64,000 nt of DNA. Origin: Symbiodinium natans (taxonomy: Eukaryota > Sar > Dinophyceae > Suessiales > Symbiodiniaceae). Positions 54,619 to 62,659 of this stretch are shown here, piece by piece (position 1 is the stretch's first letter; every line of letters begins with the position of its first letter). Where the stretch lies: the NCBI GenBank assembly GCA_905221605.1, contig CAJNDS010002107.1:511386-575385 (forward strand), written 5' to 3'. The notes under the pieces were generated by a model. The model saw nothing but the letters and a program-made list of their open reading frames with translations. It had not been told where the DNA came from and made no database searches. The position numbers and the translations under genes are program-made.

Positions 54619-55455
54619 TTAACCTCTAAAAAAGGTTAAAGTGAATGAGATGTCAACATTATTCAAATTTACTACCTGATTTAAATTATTAGTAAGTCTA
54701 AAATTCAAACGACGAAGCATTTTACCCGATACATCAATATAATCAACACTACTTAACTCATTATCGTTTATAACGCCAAGATAGGGAACTGTTACATTTA
54801 CTTTCTTTACTATTGATGAATTACCTGCTACTGTTAATTGGTTGTAGTTACTAATTTCATTACAATGTAAATACAAACTCTTGAATGGAACAAGGTCAAC
54901 AAAATTACTTGTGTAAGGTGCCACATTAGTATATGCATCAGTTGCCGGCGTTGTATTACCGATTACTCTATTCATTGAACTTAAATTATTAATGTCAACG
55001 GGGTCACTAAAACTACCAGCTAACGGAGCTACTTCACCGTCAGTCAAAAGAACAAAAATAACAGTTGCATAATTAGAACTGATTGTAAATTTATTAGTTG
55101 ATGTGTTGTAACTTAAAGAATATGTATTAGGTCTGTCCACTGTATCAATCAATAAATTAATTGCTATTTGTATTGTTTGTGCTAAATCAACTGCTGTATA
55201 GTTTCCTTCAGGGATTGTTACTTTACGATAAGTAATACCTGCTATTACACCTGGGGGTATAACTTGATGTCTCCAATAAATGTTATTATTAGTGCTGTTT
55301 ATTGAATACCAAGAATGAGGAATGCTTACCTCGTGTATTTGACATAGCATATTATCTTCTAATTGAACTGTCTCAGGTAAATCAATTGTAAAATCGGACG
55401 GAGTGCCACTCACTTTATAACTACTATCAATATATACTTTTTTAAACTTAAGCAT
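54619..55455 (-). CDS. Minor capsid (penton) protein
   Basis: 278 residues, mostly beta-strand with Asn/Thr-rich loops, compatible with a single jelly roll. N-terminal MLKFKKVYIDSSYKVSGTPS, DFTIDLPE..., IHEVSIPHSWYSIN and the later YRKVTIPEGNYTA are hallmarks of the PLV/polinton minor capsid protein that forms the pentameric vertices. The pattern 'IPHSWY(S/N)I' is the best single marker. It is divergent from the lipase-like gene over a 40-bp AT-rich promoter region. Confidence 0.8.
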   Translation of the reverse strand: MLKFKKVYIDSSYKVSGTPSDFTIDLPETVQLEDNMLCQIHEVSIPHSWYSINSTNNNIYWRHQVIPPGVIAGITYRKVTIPEGNYTAVDLAQTIQIAINLLIDTVDRPNTYSLSYNTSTNKFTISSNYATVIFVLLTDGEVAPLAGSFSDPVDINNLSSMNRVIGNTTPATDAYTNVAPYTSNFVDLVPFKSLYLHCNEISNYNQLTVAGNSSIVKKVNVTVPYLGVINDNELSSVDYIDVSGKMLRRLNFRLTNNLNQVVNLNNVDISFTLTFFRG

Positions 55456-55495
55456 TATTAATTAACTTACAAAATAATTTATAAGTTATTTTATA

Positions 55496-56137
55496 ATGCA
55501 TAAACATAAGCGAAGAAATGAAGGTATTTTGTATGAACCACCTAAAACAAGAAATAAAATACATAACGATGTTAGGGAAGAGTTAGCAGGAACTGAAACA
55601 TATTTAACTGATACTCAAGGTTTAAGACTTGCATATGAAAACCCAGAAGGCATTTATCAAAATGGTTCTATTTTATACATTGCAGGAACGAAAAGCGGTA
55701 GAGATGTATATGATGATTTAAAATTACCATTGTATCAAACACAACAAACGAAAAGATATAAAGATGTTAATAAATTTATTAAAGACGGAACTATAGAAGT
55801 TGACGGTAAACAACTTACAGGAATTACTGATATAATTAGTCATAGTTTAGGTTCAGCGGTGGGTCAACAAATTAATAATGATTATGGTAATATATTTAGA
55901 AGTAGGAGTTATGGGTCTCCTTTTGTTTCAAGTCAGAGACCAGAAGATACAGGAACTAATTTAAGAATACGGAAAGCCGGAGACCCCGTTAGTATGTTTG
56001 ATAAAGGTAGTATAACATTAAACAAATCAACATTAAACCCTTTACAAAATCATTCATATCAAGATATAGGCAATGTTCATAATAAAGAAGGGAATTTACC
56101 AATAACAAGCGATGAGTTTATGCAACAATTTAATTAA
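55496..56137 (+). CDS. Lipase-like (class 3 type) protein
   Basis: 213 residues. An alpha/beta-hydrolase pattern is visible: IYQNGSILYIAGTKSGRDVY (early strand and oxyanion loop), ITDIISHSLGSAVGQQ with nucleophile Ser117 in SHSLGS, RKAGDPVSMFD with Asp163, and NHSYQDIG with His186. Spacing matches class 3 lipases, which hydrolyse acyl esters, though the domain is compact (usual cores are about 200-250). Lipase-like proteins occur in several PLVs and virophages; a role in entry or membrane exit is possible. The nucleophile elbow starts with Ser rather than Gly (SxSxG). Confidence 0.7.
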   Translation: MHKHKRRNEGILYEPPKTRNKIHNDVREELAGTETYLTDTQGLRLAYENPEGIYQNGSILYIAGTKSGRDVYDDLKLPLYQTQQTKRYKDVNKFIKDGTIEVDGKQLTGITDIISHSLGSAVGQQINNDYGNIFRSRSYGSPFVSSQRPEDTGTNLRIRKAGDPVSMFDKGSITLNKSTLNPLQNHSYQDIGNVHNKEGNLPITSDEFMQQFN

Positions 56138-56164
56138 TTAATTAATTTCTCAATGATATTAATA

Positions 56165-56365
56165 ATGTTTGCTTATAAATCTAATAGTTATGAAAAAATG
56201 GAAAAGCCTAAGCAAGAGAAAAAGTTTAAACAGAACAGTTATGAAGAGATAAGAAAGTTAGTTGATGACGGAGGAGAGATGCAATTGAAGGAGATTATAA
56301 ACACAAAGAAAGGTAAGAAAAACAATGAAAATAATATTAAGTTTAAATTTAATATATTTGATTAA
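56165..56365 (+). CDS. Small Lys-rich protein
   Basis: 66 residues from the ATG at 56,165 (MFAYKSNSYEKMEKPKQEKK); an upstream ATG at 56,153 adds four. An internal near-repeat NSYEKM / NSYEEI is present. No family recognised. It lies between lipase and MCP genes, with a strong AT hairpin after its stop. Confidence 0.5.
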   Translation: MFAYKSNSYEKMEKPKQEKKFKQNSYEEIRKLVDDGGEMQLKEIINTKKGKKNNENNIKFKFNIFD

Positions 56366-56396
56366 CTATTTAAAAATATTTAATCAAATATAATTT
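56351..56396. terminator. AT-rich hairpin after the small gene
   Basis: TATATTTGATTAA pairs with TTTAATCAAATATAA (about 13 bp, near perfect), overlapping the stop codon. Probable transcript end. Confidence 0.5.
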
Positions 56397-56403
56397 AATT
56401 TTT

Positions 56404-56407
56404 TCTA
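56404..56407 (+). promoter_or_regulatory. TCTA motif upstream of MCP
   Basis: TTTTTTCTATAAATGA, 17 nt before the MCP ATG; same motif and similar spacing as the fibre gene. Confidence 0.45.
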
Positions 56408-56424
56408 TAAATGAATATATAATT

Positions 56425-57219
56425 ATGGAGACGTTCAGCCCCGAAGATATCCTCATTGACAACCTGTCATTTAAATTAAACAAAGGTTCAAGTTATATTA
56501 CTGACAGACGAAGCGTTACATTTTGGCCTTCTGGTTCAAATATCTATAAACCTACAAGTGGTAATCGTGTATTGAAATTTTCATTAAATGCAGAAGATAA
56601 TGCTTGGTTAGACCCTCAAAGTGTAAGAATATTTTTTACATTACAAAATCTTGACCCTGGAACATTTAATAACAAACTCCGTCCATTATCTCCTCCTTAT
56701 AGTTTTTTCAGACGAATGAGAATTATTGCTGGTAATCAGGTTGTTGAAGACTTTGATAATTACAACCGAGTTCATCATATGTTCTCTAAAATGATGTCCC
56801 AAGGTGCAAGAAAAGATGAAGCAAATGAAGGGTTCGGTTATAGATATGATGATGAAATTAAAACTCTAGTTAATGATAATGACACAAGACTAAAATATGA
56901 AGTGGATGGTTTAACTTGTCAAGGCTTTAAGGATAAAATTATTGTTGGGTTTAAGCCTTTATGTGGTTTATTCAGTCAGTTTAAGTATTTACCATTAAAG
57001 TATATGGGAAATTTAACAATTGAATTAGAATTGGTTACTAATTCTACTGATTGTGTAATTGACCCTGAAGATGTTACAACGGCGGACGCTGTAGGAAATA
57101 GGTTTGTAACTGATGTTAATCCTGCCACGGAAGCAGACGCTGAATTTAGAAATACAAGCACTGATTGGGAAATTAATAATGCTTGTGTTGTTTGTGATGT
57201 TTGCTTGATAATAATTTGA
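56425..57219 (+). CDS. Major capsid protein, N-terminal part (frameshifted)
   Basis: 264 codons of the double-jelly-roll hexon protein. Recognised from RRSVTFWPSGSNIYKPTSGN, LDPQSVRIFFTLQNLDP and, as strongest marker, LRPLSPPYSFFRRMRIIAGN with QVVEDFDNYNRV. This 'LRP...FFRRMR..aG.Q..ED.DNyNR' signature is typical of PLV MCPs. The frame ends in CDVCLIII then TGA at 57,217-57,219; the rest continues in the -1 frame (57,198-57,854). The switch must lie between 57,195 and 57,219. One extra T in the T3 at 57,200-57,202 would restore continuity, giving about 480 residues, a normal PLV MCP length. Confidence 0.85.
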   Translation: METFSPEDILIDNLSFKLNKGSSYITDRRSVTFWPSGSNIYKPTSGNRVLKFSLNAEDNAWLDPQSVRIFFTLQNLDPGTFNNKLRPLSPPYSFFRRMRIIAGNQVVEDFDNYNRVHHMFSKMMSQGARKDEANEGFGYRYDDEIKTLVNDNDTRLKYEVDGLTCQGFKDKIIVGFKPLCGLFSQFKYLPLKYMGNLTIELELVTNSTDCVIDPEDVTTADAVGNRFVTDVNPATEADAEFRNTSTDWEINNACVVCDVCLIII

Positions 57220-57854
57220 ATAATGAATATGTAAAACATCTTTTAGAAGGAAAAGGCCTACCCATTACTTATACAACTTATATTACTCAATCTCAATCAG
57301 TAAAAGGCACAACTGACATTAATGTCCAAGTCATCCGTTCAGTATCAAAATTAGTTGCATCATTCATTACATTTTACAAGGAAGGAGACCCAAGCACCGG
57401 ATATGAATACTGTGACAAGGAATTTTGTCGTTTCTATCATCCACAACAACAATCAGACGAACAAACGGAAGGAATTTATGATAACAATTTTGATTTACAA
57501 ATGCAAATACAATTGGGTTCTAAACTATATGCCGAGTATACGATTACATCTCTTCAAGAATGCTATTATCACTTAAGAAAGGCATTAAATCTTCCAATGT
57601 TTCATCAACATTCAATGTCAATTGATTTTAGACAATATCGCGACCGACAATTTGTATTTGGGTTTTCATTTGAAAAAGTGCCTGACAGTTCATATACGGG
57701 AATTAATACACGCGCCGGACAACAGATGCTAGTGAAAGTTAAACCTGCAAATGCTTCAATAACAACTACTGCTATGCCTGATAATATCTATATAACATTA
57801 CTGTCGGAACAAATATTAGAAATTAAGGATTTAGGTTTAAAGGTGTATGATTAA
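57198..57854 (+). CDS. Major capsid protein, C-terminal part (frameshifted)
   Basis: About 218 codons, the second jelly roll. It starts DNNLNNEYVKHLLEGKGLPI, the usual inter-domain stretch of PLV MCPs, and contains FRQYRDRQFVFGFSFEK and GINTRAGQQMLVKV near the end. No ATG lies near its start (the first start-like codon is TTG at 57,201), so it is not an independent gene. A perfect AT hairpin follows the stop. Confidence 0.85.
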   Translation, partial: CLLDNNLNNEYVKHLLEGKGLPITYTTYITQSQSVKGTTDINVQVIRSVSKLVASFITFYKEGDPSTGYEYCDKEFCRFYHPQQQSDEQTEGIYDNNFDLQMQIQLGSKLYAEYTITSLQECYYHLRKALNLPMFHQHSMSIDFRQYRDRQFVFGFSFEKVPDSSYTGINTRAGQQMLVKVKPANASITTTAMPDNIYITLLSEQILEIKDLGLKVYD

Positions 57855-57865
57855 ACAATGAAATA

Positions 57866-57900
57866 ATATTAATAAAATAAGTATCTATTTTATTAATATT
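57866..57900. terminator. AT-rich hairpin between MCP and fibre, containing TCTA
   Basis: AATATTAATAAAATA / TATTTTATTAATATT, a perfect 15-bp stem with a short loop. TCTA of the fibre promoter (57,884-57,887) lies at the loop, so the element could both end MCP transcripts and start fibre transcripts. Confidence 0.6.
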
Positions 57901-57905
57901 AACTA

Positions 57906-58478
57906 ATGCCTTTGACACTAAATAATACAAACACATTAACAGCAGATAATATTATTGTCAGTGGAACTAGTTTAAGCGACTTATATGCAACAAAAACAGA
58001 ACTTAACGACATAAACAACACAACAGAAGTAACAGCAAATACTGACGCTATAGCAGTTTTAAACACAAAACAACTACAAAATTTCAATAGTATTAATGCA
58101 ATTAATACTGATTTAACTAATAATTATCAAACAAACACAGTTCTAGCTAGCAATTTTTACAATAAAACAGAAATAGACGCTACATTTACTAATTATTATA
58201 CATCAACACAAATAGACACAACTTTATCTACCAATTATCAAAACAACACATTATTAGCTACCAATTTTTATAACAAAGGAGAGGTGGATACATTAATAGC
58301 AGGTGCAGGAGGTGGTGGATACACTGATACAGAAATTGATAATTTCCTCGCATTAAAAGCTAATTTATCATTATTTACTGATAATGTTTCATTTTTTCCA
58401 GTTATTGATTTATCAAGACCTACTATTTTACATCAAGGACTAACATTAAAAATTCAACATTCAATATTGAACCATTAG
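57906..58478 (+). CDS. Fibre protein, N-terminal part (frameshifted)
   Basis: 190 codons: Asn/Thr-rich, with repeated NFYNKTEIDATFTNYYT / NFYNKGEVDTLIAG modules of the 'NFY-NK-E-D' trimeric fibre type and a Gly-rich hinge AGAGGGGYTDTEID. The frame stops at 58,476-58,478, while the next frame is open from 58,409. An A5 run at 58,448-58,452 lies in the overlap. With the following part it would form a fibre of about 750 residues. TCTA is 18 nt upstream of the ATG. Confidence 0.75.
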   Translation: MPLTLNNTNTLTADNIIVSGTSLSDLYATKTELNDINNTTEVTANTDAIAVLNTKQLQNFNSINAINTDLTNNYQTNTVLASNFYNKTEIDATFTNYYTSTQIDTTLSTNYQNNTLLATNFYNKGEVDTLIAGAGGGGYTDTEIDNFLALKANLSLFTDNVSFFPVIDLSRPTILHQGLTLKIQHSILNH

Positions 58479-60181
58479 CAGGGTTGATTTTCAGTAATCA
58501 ATTTGGAGCAGAAGCAGATAGAGATGTAGCGATTTTTAGAAATCAAACGAGTTATATAACTTTAAAAGGTGATAAAATAATATGTAATAATACATCAGAT
58601 GATGCAATAAAACAATTAGATTTATCAAATAATAACGCAGGCTATAAAATGTCAGGTAAAATAGAAACACCAACAGGTGGTTTAGTAGTAGAAAATACAG
58701 CGGATGCTAATTTATCATTTACAGTTAGAAATACTGATAATTATTTTACTTTTAATAATGATAGTATTGATTGTTATAATTCAGTTGATGATACAGGAAG
58801 AATTTTAAATTTAAATAGTAATTCTAATCAGTATGTTAAATCACATTCATTATTAGTAGATACAGCATCAAATACATTAACAGGAGGATATACAGATGTT
58901 GTTGATAGTGCTATTGTTAGACAAAATCTAAAAGTAGATGGTAATTTAGATTTAACAAATGATATAAATTTTGATGGAGAAAATTTTAATATTAATGATA
59001 CTAACGGTTTAACATTTTATAAAGATACAACAGACGCCTCTAATGTGATGTGTGTTAAAAACGCACAGGGGTATTTAAAATTTATTTCATTCGGTATTAA
59101 TGCTTATAACACAAGTAACGACAGTTCTTCATTACTTTTATTAAATACAGCAAAGGGTAACGGAGTTTATTGTTTAAGTTTAGGTATTGGAGTTATTCAA
59201 GGTTCAAATAAACTAAATGTATCGGGTGGTAATAGTAATTTTGGTGGAACAGCATCATTTCAAAGCACATCAACATTTAATGGAGATATTTATGTTAATA
59301 ATTCAGGTAGAATATTTCAACGAGCGGACGTCAATAATTCATTAAATGTAATATCAACAAATGAAATTAATTTTTCATTACAATCAAATATAACAACCGA
59401 CCCTACAACAGGAACAATAGCGTTACAATTAAACGACACTAACGGAATTACTATTAATAGAGCAGTTACAAATAATCAAACATTTAATAGTATTGGTAAT
59501 ATCGTTGGAGAGGCAGATGTTATTAGCTGGGGGCGTTTTATGTTTCAAAATAGTAGCGAATTTAAGGAAGTATTGGATACTCAATATAAATTATTTGTTA
59601 GAAATGGTGATGCTTTAGGAGATATTAATTTAACTGTTGGTTTAGAAAGTAGCACACCTGAAATACAATTAACAGACGGTAAAGTTAAGATAAATAATAA
59701 TTTAGAAATAGCACAAGAGACAATAAGCACAGTAGATCAGATAAGGTTTTTAAATACTGACGCAGGTGGGGAATATGCATTCTATTTTGGTAGTGTTGTA
59801 ACAAGTAATGATGTATTTTCTATTTCACCAAGTGGCATTCTCGTTAATGGAGATATTGAGTATACAGGCTCTCTAATTCCAAGTTCTGATAAAAGGTTGA
59901 AGAAAGACATTAAGGAACTTAACCAGAAAAAAGCAGTTGAGTTAGTTAAATACATTGTTCCAAAAACATATCATTTTATTGATGACAGACAACAAGGTAA
60001 ATCTTGTTGTGGTTTTATTGCTAATGTGGTTAAAGAAGGAAAAGACGGATATTTGAAATTTGATTATACAATGACAACACCCATTTTATGGAGCGCTTTA
60101 CAAAATGCATTAAATCGCATTGATAAATTAGAAAAAGAGATAAAAACATTAAAAGGCAAAGGAAAAGGGGAAGCAAAATAA
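58409..60181 (+). CDS. Fibre protein, C-terminal part with S74 intramolecular chaperone
   Basis: About 590 codons in the -1 frame relative to the N-terminal part; the first start-like codon is TTG (58,484), so it is not independent. A long beta-rich Asn/Asp/Thr repeat region (for example NNAGYKMSGKIETPTGGLVV) would form a trimeric shaft. The end is an S74-type domain: SSDKRLKKDIKELNQKKAVE, then YHFIDDRQQGKSCCGFIANV and a coiled-coil tail ALNRIDKLEKEIKTLKGKG. S74 domains assist trimerisation and cleave themselves at the conserved Ser-Asp (SSDKRLK). It is a likely receptor-binding fibre on the capsid. Confidence 0.85.
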   Translation, partial: FIKTYYFTSRTNIKNSTFNIEPLAGLIFSNQFGAEADRDVAIFRNQTSYITLKGDKIICNNTSDDAIKQLDLSNNNAGYKMSGKIETPTGGLVVENTADANLSFTVRNTDNYFTFNNDSIDCYNSVDDTGRILNLNSNSNQYVKSHSLLVDTASNTLTGGYTDVVDSAIVRQNLKVDGNLDLTNDINFDGENFNINDTNGLTFYKDTTDASNVMCVKNAQGYLKFISFGINAYNTSNDSSSLLLLNTAKGNGVYCLSLGIGVIQGSNKLNVSGGNSNFGGTASFQSTSTFNGDIYVNNSGRIFQRADVNNSLNVISTNEINFSLQSNITTDPTTGTIALQLNDTNGITINRAVTNNQTFNSIGNIVGEADVISWGRFMFQNSSEFKEVLDTQYKLFVRNGDALGDINLTVGLESSTPEIQLTDGKVKINNNLEIAQETISTVDQIRFLNTDAGGEYAFYFGSVVTSNDVFSISPSGILVNGDIEYTGSLIPSSDKRLKKDIKELNQKKAVELVKYIVPKTYHFIDDRQQGKSCCGFIANVVKEGKDGYLKFDYTMTTPILWSALQNALNRIDKLEKEIKTLKGKGKGEAK

Positions 60182-60200
60182 AAAAACTAAATAATAATAT

Positions 60201-60409
60201 ATGGGTTCTAAAACATCTAAAACTACAGCTACTGAAAATATGAAGCAAATAAAAGAATTAGATATTAATGAAAAACAAGGACAGATATGTTATTATTTAA
60301 TACCTTAAAAGATGTTATTGAAAGAGTTGAAAAACTAGAGGAAACAAAAAGCGATAAAATATATTACAAACTTCCCCCAATGACATTATGCAATTATTCA
60401 CTAATATAA
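60201..60409 (+). CDS. Small MGSK coiled-coil protein (frameshifted)
   Basis: The first part (60,201-60,308) reads MGSKTSKTTATENMKQIKEL then DINEKQG and terminates. A second frame (ATG at 60,287, to 60,409) continues with LLFNTLKDVIERVEKLEETK. The switch can be placed at the A5 run 60,271-60,275, giving about 69 residues. The N-terminus MGSKTS fits an N-myristoylation signal (Gly2, Ser at 6), suggesting membrane attachment in the host. Too short for family assignment. Confidence 0.55.
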
Positions 60410-60439
60410 TTAATAATATTATCAAATAATATTATTAAT
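60409..60439. terminator. Bidirectional AT hairpin between convergent genes
   Basis: ATTAATAATATTA / TAATATTATTAAT, perfect 13-bp stem with loop TCAAA. It overlaps the stop of the ATPase (60,435-60,437) and follows the stop at 60,407-60,409. Confidence 0.65.
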
Positions 60440-61226
60440 CAATAACTAATTTAGCATCAAATCGTTTATAAAACATATCATTAACATCCCCTTTCATTAA
60501 GTTAATAAATAAAAAACTGTATGGTTCTTCTGTTGCTATATTATACACTTCTAATAATAGTTTCTTTGCTTCTTGTAGGTTTTTAGTATCTGCTACACTG
60601 GATTTCTTAATTAATACCGCGCTTAATTCTTCAACCATTGTTTCTATTTCTTTGTAGTTCCTTAACCTGAAGAAAAATAACTGACGACTATTGACACGAA
60701 TTATAGGAGATAAAGCGTTAAATTTCTGTGTTGATGTTATAATATTAATTGCATTATGTCTACCTCTCACATACAATTGATTTAGTAGCGGTGAGTTTCT
60801 TGAAAAAGCCTTACTGTCTGCGAAGTCGTCCACAATAATAAGTATTGAGTGTAATTTATTATGGTCATTCTTTTTCTGGTATTCTATTACTTTATGTTGT
60901 CTTTTTATCACTGCTTCCAATTCTGAAGGAACATATTCATCAAACATACATTTCTCCTTTTCCAAATCAACCTTTAAATTGTCTTGAATGTATTTTTTAA
61001 CTGGTAACCAATTGCTATCAACAGAAATTGAAGGTGACCAAATGTATATTCTAGCGAAGACATCACGATAAATATCTAATATCATTGATTGTAGTAATAT
61101 ACCTTTTCCACTTCCTGAAGGACCAATAATTATTTGACTAAATGGTAGTCGTGGTGCTATTTCATATTTAGATTGTTTAAAATCATATTCTTTAACATTA
61201 ACAGGTTTAACTATGGGAGTTATCAT
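60435..61226 (-). CDS. A32-like genome-packaging ATPase
   Basis: 263 residues. A FtsK/HerA-superfamily ATPase that drives viral DNA into the capsid. Walker A GPSGSGKG at 35-42 (Lys41); Walker B ILIIVDDFAD at 128-137 (Asp133/134). Then RGRHNAINIITSTQKFNALS carries the sensor-like Thr/Gln segment typical of the A32/polinton group, followed by IRVNSRQLFFFRLRN. Length is normal for PLV ATPases (about 230-280). TCTA is 10 nt upstream of the ATG. No defect seen. Confidence 0.9.
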   Translation of the reverse strand: MITPIVKPVNVKEYDFKQSKYEIAPRLPFSQIIIGPSGSGKGILLQSMILDIYRDVFARIYIWSPSISVDSNWLPVKKYIQDNLKVDLEKEKCMFDEYVPSELEAVIKRQHKVIEYQKKNDHNKLHSILIIVDDFADSKAFSRNSPLLNQLYVRGRHNAINIITSTQKFNALSPIIRVNSRQLFFFRLRNYKEIETMVEELSAVLIKKSSVADTKNLQEAKKLLLEVYNIATEEPYSFLFINLMKGDVNDMFYKRFDAKLVID

Positions 61227-61259
61227 TATTACTATTTAGAAATAAATTTCTATTATATA

Positions 61260-61331
61260 ATGGTTAACAATAAAAAGGACTGGATTTCTGAAGGAAAGAA
61301 GAAATCCATTCTTTCAGAACAGATTGTATAA
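61260..61331 (+). CDS. Possible 23-residue ORF
   Basis: MVNNKKDWISEGKKKSILSE then QIV. It is in the divergent gap upstream of the ATPase, with its own TCTA 7 nt before the ATG. GGATTTCTGAAGGAAAGAAG and AAATCCATTCTTTCAGAA are partly complementary, so it could instead be a structured RNA or a remnant. Confidence 0.25.
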   Translation: MVNNKKDWISEGKKKSILSEQIV

Positions 61332-61371
61332 CCCGCAGTTGCTTCCCCCATTGCCCGTGCTCGTCTTTTAA

Positions 61372-61400
61372 TTCACATTTCATAAGCAAATGTGAGAATT
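61372..61400. other. Short inverted repeat
   Basis: ATTCACATTT ... AAATGTGAGAAT with loop CATAAGC, in the 120-bp gap before the 61,451 gene; likely a transcript-end or regulatory hairpin. Confidence 0.35.
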
Positions 61401-61420
61401 AGTTTGAAAAAATGCCAGAT

Positions 61421-61450
61421 TATTAACAATTTATTCTAATTGTTAATAAT
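61421..61450 (+). promoter_or_regulatory. Perfect AT palindrome with TCTA before the 61,451 gene
   Basis: ATTATTAACAATT / AATTGTTAATAAT, a perfect 13-bp stem with TTCT near the loop; TCTA at 61,435-61,438, 12 nt before the ATG. Confidence 0.5.
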
Positions 61451-61846
61451 ATGAGCGATGCAACAGAAGATAGCAACAAGGACAAAGGTTTTCAAATCAA
61501 CACGCGAGGTATATCGTGCATTCCGTGTAGATGTAAAAAACAATTTTATCATAAAGAAACTAAAACCATAACAGAAACTGACAAGACAACAACAACAACA
61601 GTTGTTGACAAGCGTAATATGAAATTTGGCGGGAATGGTCGCCATCAATCACCTGATGATATTTTTAAACCTGAAGAATATAAACAAATTGGTTCAGTTG
61701 AAATATGTGACACGGGATGGAATAATAAAGATAATAGAATAACACCTGAAGAATTAGAAGAAAGAATTGAGAAGTTAGAAACAGATATTGATGAGATTAA
61801 GAAAGATATAGATGCTTTAAATACAATAAATTATAAAGTAGAATAA
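61451..61846 (+). CDS. Small protein with Cys motif and C-terminal coiled coil
   Basis: 131 residues: CIPCRCKK (about 23-30), Thr-rich middle, then EELEERIEKLETDIDEIKKD coiled coil. First gene of a compact rightward group (stop 61,846, next ATG 61,848). Function unknown. Confidence 0.6.
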   Translation: MSDATEDSNKDKGFQINTRGISCIPCRCKKQFYHKETKTITETDKTTTTTVVDKRNMKFGGNGRHQSPDDIFKPEEYKQIGSVEICDTGWNNKDNRITPEELEERIEKLETDIDEIKKDIDALNTINYKVE

Positions 61847-61847
61847 T

Positions 61848-62144
61848 ATGCCTGAAGTTGTTATTCAAAAGTCATCAAACCCTAATAAAAAATATGATGC
61901 TGTTATAGATGGTAAGAAAAAGGTATCATTTGGAGCTAAAGGCTACAGCGATTTTACAAAACATAAGGATGAAGAAAGGAAGGAAAAATACATAGCAAGA
62001 CATAAAGTTAATCAAGACTGGAAAGATTATGAGACGGCGGGAATGTGGGCTAAAAATATATTATGGAACAAACCGACTATAGAAGCATCCATAAAAGATA
62101 CTAACAAGAGGTTTAAGAACTTGAATATTAAAAATAATATATAA
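61848..62144 (+). CDS. DUF5754-type protein
   Basis: 98 residues. KKYDAVIDGKKKVSFGAKGY, SDFTKHKDEERKEKYIARHK and AGMWAKNILWNKPTIEASIK follow the conserved pattern of DUF5754, a small family found in nucleocytoplasmic large DNA viruses and PLVs. Molecular role unknown; the conserved basic and aromatic residues suggest DNA or RNA binding (inference). It starts 2 nt after the previous stop, so it is probably co-transcribed. Confidence 0.75.
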   Translation: MPEVVIQKSSNPNKKYDAVIDGKKKVSFGAKGYSDFTKHKDEERKEKYIARHKVNQDWKDYETAGMWAKNILWNKPTIEASIKDTNKRFKNLNIKNNI

Positions 62145-62195
62145 AACTTTTTATAAAAACTTTTATTTAAAAACTTATTATATTAATATACATAT

Positions 62196-62487
62196 ATGAG
62201 TAAAACCACAGAAGAATTTGATGAAAAAATGTTATGAAAACACTTTAGAAATATTGAAGTTGCTAGAGGAAATGAATGAAAAGATTGAAAACATAGAAAA
62301 GAACACTAAACCGCGATATATGCAATCTAACACCGATAAAGAAGCCACATACGAGAATAAGAAAAATGTTTATTTGACAAAGTTAAATAACAAAGAAATA
62401 TTACAACCTAAACAAACAACATTAGATTATTATAAGATTAAATATAACAAAAAAGATAAGGTATATTATAGTTCTAATGAAGAATGA
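62196..62487 (+). CDS. Small coiled-coil protein (frameshifted near start)
   Basis: From ATG 62,196 the frame reads MSKTTEEFDEK then stops (TGA 62,235-62,237). The main frame (62,218-62,487) reads CYENTLEILKLLEEMNEKIE and on. One base fewer in the A6 at 62,224-62,229 would join the two. An internal ATG at 62,221 could also start the main frame. Lys-rich tail. Unknown function. Confidence 0.5.
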
Positions 62488-62659
62488 AATAGATTTAAAT
62501 AAAAATACCAAAGATGAAGAACAATTTATAAAGTGTAAAACTTGTGGTAATTATTTCCCAACAAATATGTTTATAGTAAATAAAAATTCCTGTAAATCTC
62601 GTTCTTGTAAGTTCTGTAGAGCACAAAAACAAATGAAATCAAAAATTTTAAAAGATTGA
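62477..62659 (+). CDS. Small zinc-ribbon protein
   Basis: 60 residues; CKTCGNYFPTNMFIVNKNSC then KSRSCKFCRAQ, i.e. two Cys pairs (CxxC ... CxxC). It overlaps the previous gene by 11 nt. Proteins of this form are common in giant viruses and PLVs as putative transcription accessories. Confidence 0.6.
   Translation: MKNEIDLNKNTKDEEQFIKCKTCGNYFPTNMFIVNKNSCKSRSCKFCRAQKQMKSKILKD

Noticed and set aside
57201..57854. An independent second capsid gene
   Set aside because: No ATG, and the sequence continues the MCP directly; best read as one frameshifted MCP gene.
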